Source: Planctomycetota bacterium (GTDB lineage Bacteria; Planctomycetota; UBA1135; UBA2386). From it: a DNA stretch of 8,794 nt. Shown piece after piece: positions 6,299 through 8,794 of this stretch (positions are counted from its first letter, which is position 1; each line of letters opens with the position of its first letter). The stretch is from NCBI GenBank assembly GCA_003235605.1, contig QJVU01000313.1, positions 1 through 8,794 on the forward strand. Direction: 5' to 3'. Below the pieces are notes generated by a model that saw only the letters and a list, made by a program, of their open reading frames with translations, did not search any database and was not told the DNA's origin. The position numbers and the translations under genes are program-made.

Positions 6299-7297
6299 AT
6301 GAGCTCGTCAGAGATGGGATCGTCGGAGAGGCTGGAGTACGAGGAGGAAGGTCTGCCCTGGCTGGACCGGCCGGCTCTGGAGATACAGCGCTACGTCGAC
6401 TCCCTCGACCCTCGGCCCGAAGATCCGGAGATGCTGCGGCTGCAACTCCTGCACTGGATGGCATTCGGCTACCTGATCCTGCCCGGAGCAATCGAGTCGG
6501 CTCTCATCGACGCCTTGCTCGCCGACCTGGATGAGCTTTACTCGGACCACAGAAAGCACAAGGTCCGCATCGACTGCGACGTCTTGCACGGTGGTCCGAT
6601 CAACGAGCTCCCCGCCGTGGCTGTCGAGTTGACTCGTCAGGGACGGGGGACCGTGCACCTCCGCGTCCTGGACTTCTACTGCTACTCGGTAGCCGCAAAG
6701 AAGATCTCTCTTCATCCGAGGATCTCGGGCGTCCTCCGGCACATTTTCCGCGACACTCCGGTGGTGCTGCAGTCGTTGAACTTCTCCACCGGCAGCGAGC
6801 AGCACATCCATCAGGACTTTGCCTTCGTGCCAGCCCAGATCCCGAGCCAGCTGGCGGCCAGCTGGGTTGCGTTGGAGGATGTCCACCCGGACGCTGGCCC
6901 GTTGGAGTACATCGCTGGGTCCCAGAACATTCGCAAGTTCGACTGGGGTGATGGCATGTTCCGGACCGAGAGGTCGTCACGCACTCCCGAGGAGTTTGCA
7001 GAGCACATCTACCAACAATGTGCTCGCGCCGGCCTGCACCCCCAGACGTTTTGCCCGCGGCGCGGCGACGTCTTCATCTGGCACAGTGCGCTGGCCCACG
7101 GCGGCGCTGCCGTCCGCGACCGTGAGCGCACTCGCCGGTCCTACGTGACCCACTACTCCCAGGCTTCCACCCACTTCTTCCACCACCTGAGCCCGGGGGA
7201 GGAAGCAGAGCGCGTGGAACACCCAGGGGGCTTCTTCCACAGGAGCTCGTACGATCCCCAGGGCTGGGATGTCTTCCGGAACGGGGAGCATCTGTAG
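6299..7297 (+). CDS. Phytanoyl-CoA dioxygenase (PhyH) family protein
   Basis: 332 residues from ATG 6299. It shows the Fe(II)/2-oxoglutarate oxygenase pattern of the PhyH family. The near HxD motif is in EQHIHQDFAF (H171, D173). The far iron ligand is most likely H267 in GDVFIWHSALAHGG, and the 2-oxoglutarate-binding arginine is in RTRRSYVTHYS shortly after. An N-terminal helical part (LQLLHWMAFGYLILPGAI) fits the usual FERDGYLVLPG-like opening of the family. Such enzymes hydroxylate acyl-CoAs, small metabolites, amino acids or natural products; the substrate cannot be told here. No signal peptide or membrane helix is seen, so it should be cytosolic. In-frame starts GTG 6275 and ATG 6314 are alternatives; none has a clear ribosome site. 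The next gene starts 121 bases on and has its own promoter, so this gene probably stands alone. Confidence 0.9.
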   Translation: MSSSEMGSSERLEYEEEGLPWLDRPALEIQRYVDSLDPRPEDPEMLRLQLLHWMAFGYLILPGAIESALIDALLADLDELYSDHRKHKVRIDCDVLHGGPINELPAVAVELTRQGRGTVHLRVLDFYCYSVAAKKISLHPRISGVLRHIFRDTPVVLQSLNFSTGSEQHIHQDFAFVPAQIPSQLAASWVALEDVHPDAGPLEYIAGSQNIRKFDWGDGMFRTERSSRTPEEFAEHIYQQCARAGLHPQTFCPRRGDVFIWHSALAHGGAAVRDRERTRRSYVTHYSQASTHFFHHLSPGEEAERVEHPGGFFHRSSYDPQGWDVFRNGEHL

Positions 7298-7375
7298 GGA
7301 TTGCGGGCCAGTGGGGCTGGCGGGGCGTTTCGGAGCGACGGATTTGCCGGAGCCGGTGCCGGCGGCAGAACAGGG

Positions 7376-7404
7376 TTGACATCGCTCTACTACAACTGTA
7401 GTAG
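7376..7404 (+). promoter_or_regulatory. Sigma-70-type promoter of the BlaI-like/M56 operon
   Basis: TTGACA at 7376-7381 is a perfect -35 box. Seventeen bases on, TAGTAG (7399-7404) is a weak -10 candidate (3 of 6). The predicted transcription start is near 7411, only about eight bases before the GTG start. The spacer and -10 box are covered by the first operator dyad, which fits repression by blocking RNA polymerase. Confidence 0.55.
7387..7404. promoter_or_regulatory. BlaI/MecI-type operator, site 1
   Basis: CTACTACAACTGTAGTAG has two perfect 8-base arms (7387-7394 and 7397-7404) around a 2-base centre. The core TACA-NN-TGTA is the known BlaI/MecI recognition pattern. It lies between and over the promoter boxes of a gene for a BlaI/MecI-family repressor, so autorepression is the straightforward reading. 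Confidence 0.85.
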
Positions 7405-7407
7405 TTT

Positions 7408-7425
7408 CTGCCACAATCGTGGCAG
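7408..7425. promoter_or_regulatory. BlaI/MecI-type operator, site 2, spanning the start codon
   Basis: CTGCCACAATCGTGGCAG has perfect 7-base arms (CTGCCAC and GTGGCAG) around 4 bases. It matches site 1 at 12 of 18 positions, and all six differences are transitions. Its centre is 21 bases from that of site 1, two turns of the helix, so both repressor dimers would sit on the same face. The GTG start codon at 7419 is inside it. Confidence 0.65.
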
Positions 7426-7799
7426 ACAGTACCGTGAAGCTCAGCGATGCCGAATGGACGGTCATCAAGGTGGTCTGGGAGCGCTTTCCGGCCACTGCCC
7501 GGGACGTGCTCGAGAAGATCGAGTCGGAGACCGGCTGGGCCTACACGACGGTGAAGACGATCCTCTCGCGGCTGGTAGAAAAGGGGGCCCTTCGTGTGCG
7601 CAAACGCGCCAACACCAGCGTCTACGAGCCCGTGGTGAGCCGCAAGGACGCCCGCAGTTCTGCCCTCCGCATGCTATTGGATCGGGCCTTCGACGGCACG
7701 TTTGGTTCGTTGCTCCAGCACATGGTCACCGACGAGAAACTCTCGAAGAAGGACCGTGACAGGCTGAGGGCGATGTTGCGGGACGGTGGCAAGCGATGA
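7419..7799 (+). CDS. BlaI/MecI/CopY-family transcriptional repressor
   Basis: 126 residues, the normal family length. The opening KLSDAEWTVIKVVWE is the family signature. The winged helix covers about 8-72: TARDVLEKI, the recognition helix AYTTVKTILSRLVEKGALRV, and the wing RKRANTSVYEPVVS. The C-terminal part (RSSALRMLLDRAFDGTFGSLLQHMVTDEKLSKKDRDRLRAML) is the dimerisation domain. It should bind the two dyads in front of its own gene and be inactivated through the M56 membrane protease encoded next. The two genes overlap in ATGA at 7796-7799. The start GTG 7419 has no ribosome site; GTG 7434 would give MKLSDAEW, very like known family members, and a longer leader, so it is a serious alternative. 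Confidence 0.93.
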   Translation: MADSTVKLSDAEWTVIKVVWERFPATARDVLEKIESETGWAYTTVKTILSRLVEKGALRVRKRANTSVYEPVVSRKDARSSALRMLLDRAFDGTFGSLLQHMVTDEKLSKKDRDRLRAMLRDGGKR

Positions 7800-8794
7800 G
7801 TCCTGGCGACCTTGCATCGTGCTGGTGGGCCTGGACGGCACCGATGTCCATGCAGGTCTCGGTCCTCGTCGTGATCGTCGGGATCCTGGATCGGCTACTG
7901 GCGCGCTGGGCCTGGCCGCAGCTACGGGCCGCCCTGTGGCTGCTGGTGCTGGCCAAGCTGGTGTTGCCACCGTCGCTGTCCTCGCCGGTGAGCGTGTCGC
8001 GGCTCGGCATGCTGCCCACGGCTCATCCGACGGGGTCCATGGTCCCCACCGTTTTTTTCTGGATCTGGGTGGCAGGCGTGTTGGTGCTGGGCGGGCTCGG
8101 TGCCTGGCGCTATGCGCGGTTGCAGCGGGAGTGGCTCGCCGCCGGTGTTGCGCCGGATCCGTTCGTGACAAGCCTGGGTCGTGAGGTGGCTCTCCGCCTC
8201 GGCCTGCGGCGGCTACCGAGGCTGGTCGTGCAGCAAGGGGTGACAAGTCCGGCGGTGGTGGGTTTCCTGCGCCCGGTCGTCGTCCTGCCCGCAAAGCTGG
8301 TGCTTGGCAGCAGGGAGTCGCTCGAGCACGTCTTGTTCCACGAGATGGCCCATGTGCGACGCAAGGACCCGCTCGTGGCCCTCGCCTGTCTGCTGCTGCA
8401 GCTGTGCTACTGGTTCCATCCCGCAGTCTGGTGGGCACGGCATCGGCTGGCGTCACTTCGTGAGCTCTGCTGCGACCAGACCGTTGCCAGCATTCTGTTG
8501 GACGCCACTCCCCGCTACCGCCGTACGCTCCTGGAGCTCTCCCGTCCGTTGATCGGTGATCCGGCGCCGGCCCTGGGTGCCGGGGGCCTTGCGTTCATCC
8601 ACCGTCACAGCCAGTTGCTGGCGCGGCTGGCCTGGCTGGAGCGGCCTCTGCCGCGGCGTCCGTTCCCACGCCGGGTAGCCACCGTGCTCCTTTGCGCCTC
8701 CATGCTGGCGTGCTGCATCCCGCTCGGCCCGCCGGCTCCAACGGCGGCAACTGCGGCACGGGCCAGCCTCGACAATCTCAGGGGCTGCATGCAG
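7796..8794 (+). CDS. BlaR1/MecR1-type M56 membrane metallopeptidase, C-terminus cut by the window edge
   Basis: 333 codons are present and the frame is still open at the right edge. Hydrophobic segments lie at about 19-35, 44-61, 83-104 and 194-215, with a further one near 293-311. Between the third and fourth is the protease domain: the conserved lead-in SPAVVGFLRPVVVLP (151-165), the zinc site HEMAH (182-186) and the downstream glutamate in RELCCD (E223). This is the layout of BlaR1/MecR1. In those proteins an external sensor domain follows the last helix; here it lies beyond the window, so the signal (a beta-lactam or something else) cannot be judged. ATG 7796 overlaps the repressor stop, giving tight co-expression. 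Many bacteria use such pairs for purposes other than beta-lactam resistance, so I give no bla or mec name. Confidence 0.9.
   Translation, partial: MSPGDLASCWWAWTAPMSMQVSVLVVIVGILDRLLARWAWPQLRAALWLLVLAKLVLPPSLSSPVSVSRLGMLPTAHPTGSMVPTVFFWIWVAGVLVLGGLGAWRYARLQREWLAAGVAPDPFVTSLGREVALRLGLRRLPRLVVQQGVTSPAVVGFLRPVVVLPAKLVLGSRESLEHVLFHEMAHVRRKDPLVALACLLLQLCYWFHPAVWWARHRLASLRELCCDQTVASILLDATPRYRRTLLELSRPLIGDPAPALGAGGLAFIHRHSQLLARLAWLERPLPRRPFPRRVATVLLCASMLACCIPLGPPAPTAATAARASLDNLRGCMQ

Overview
The window is GC-rich, densely coding bacterial DNA with eight protein genes, two of them cut by the window ends. No rRNA, intact tRNA, CRISPR array, transposase or phage gene was seen. The mix of genes (a membrane-anchored YceI-like protein, an HNH protein of McrA type, a PhyH oxygenase, a BlaI/BlaR1-like M56 pair and an NtrC-type two-component system) fits a free-living GC-rich bacterium such as a planctomycete, myxobacterium or acidobacterium. 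I cannot fix the phylum from the sequence alone.

Left part (1-5240): a YceI-like lipid-binding-type protein (minus strand, running off the left edge) is divergent from a plus-strand unit of three genes. These are a geranylgeranyl-reductase-type FAD oxidoreductase, a membrane sensor histidine kinase and an NtrC-type sigma-54 activator. Kinase and regulator overlap by 4 bases. Each divergent start is preceded by a sigma-54-like -24/-12 element. The two elements and their distance to the start codon are alike (20 of 30 aligned bases identical, no gaps). This suggests one shared control of both directions, plausibly by the sigma-54 activator encoded in the unit itself. It is the most interesting regulatory idea in the window and also fixes the likely start of the oxidoreductase at 1130.

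Middle part (5241-7297): a gene-free stretch of about 325 bases holds strong inverted repeats and a tRNA-like T-arm sequence. It is followed by an HNH endonuclease-like gene and a phytanoyl-CoA dioxygenase (PhyH) family gene, each apparently on its own.

Right part (7298-8794): a BlaI/MecI-family repressor gene overlaps by 4 bases a BlaR1-type M56 metallopeptidase gene that runs off the right edge. In front of the repressor gene lies a TTGACA box. It is followed by two tandem 18-base dyads whose centres are 21 bases apart. They differ only by transitions and match the known BlaI/MecI half-site pattern (TACA..TGTA). The second dyad contains the start codon. This looks like a complete autoregulated operator region. 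The real target genes and the stimulus of this pair are not visible here.
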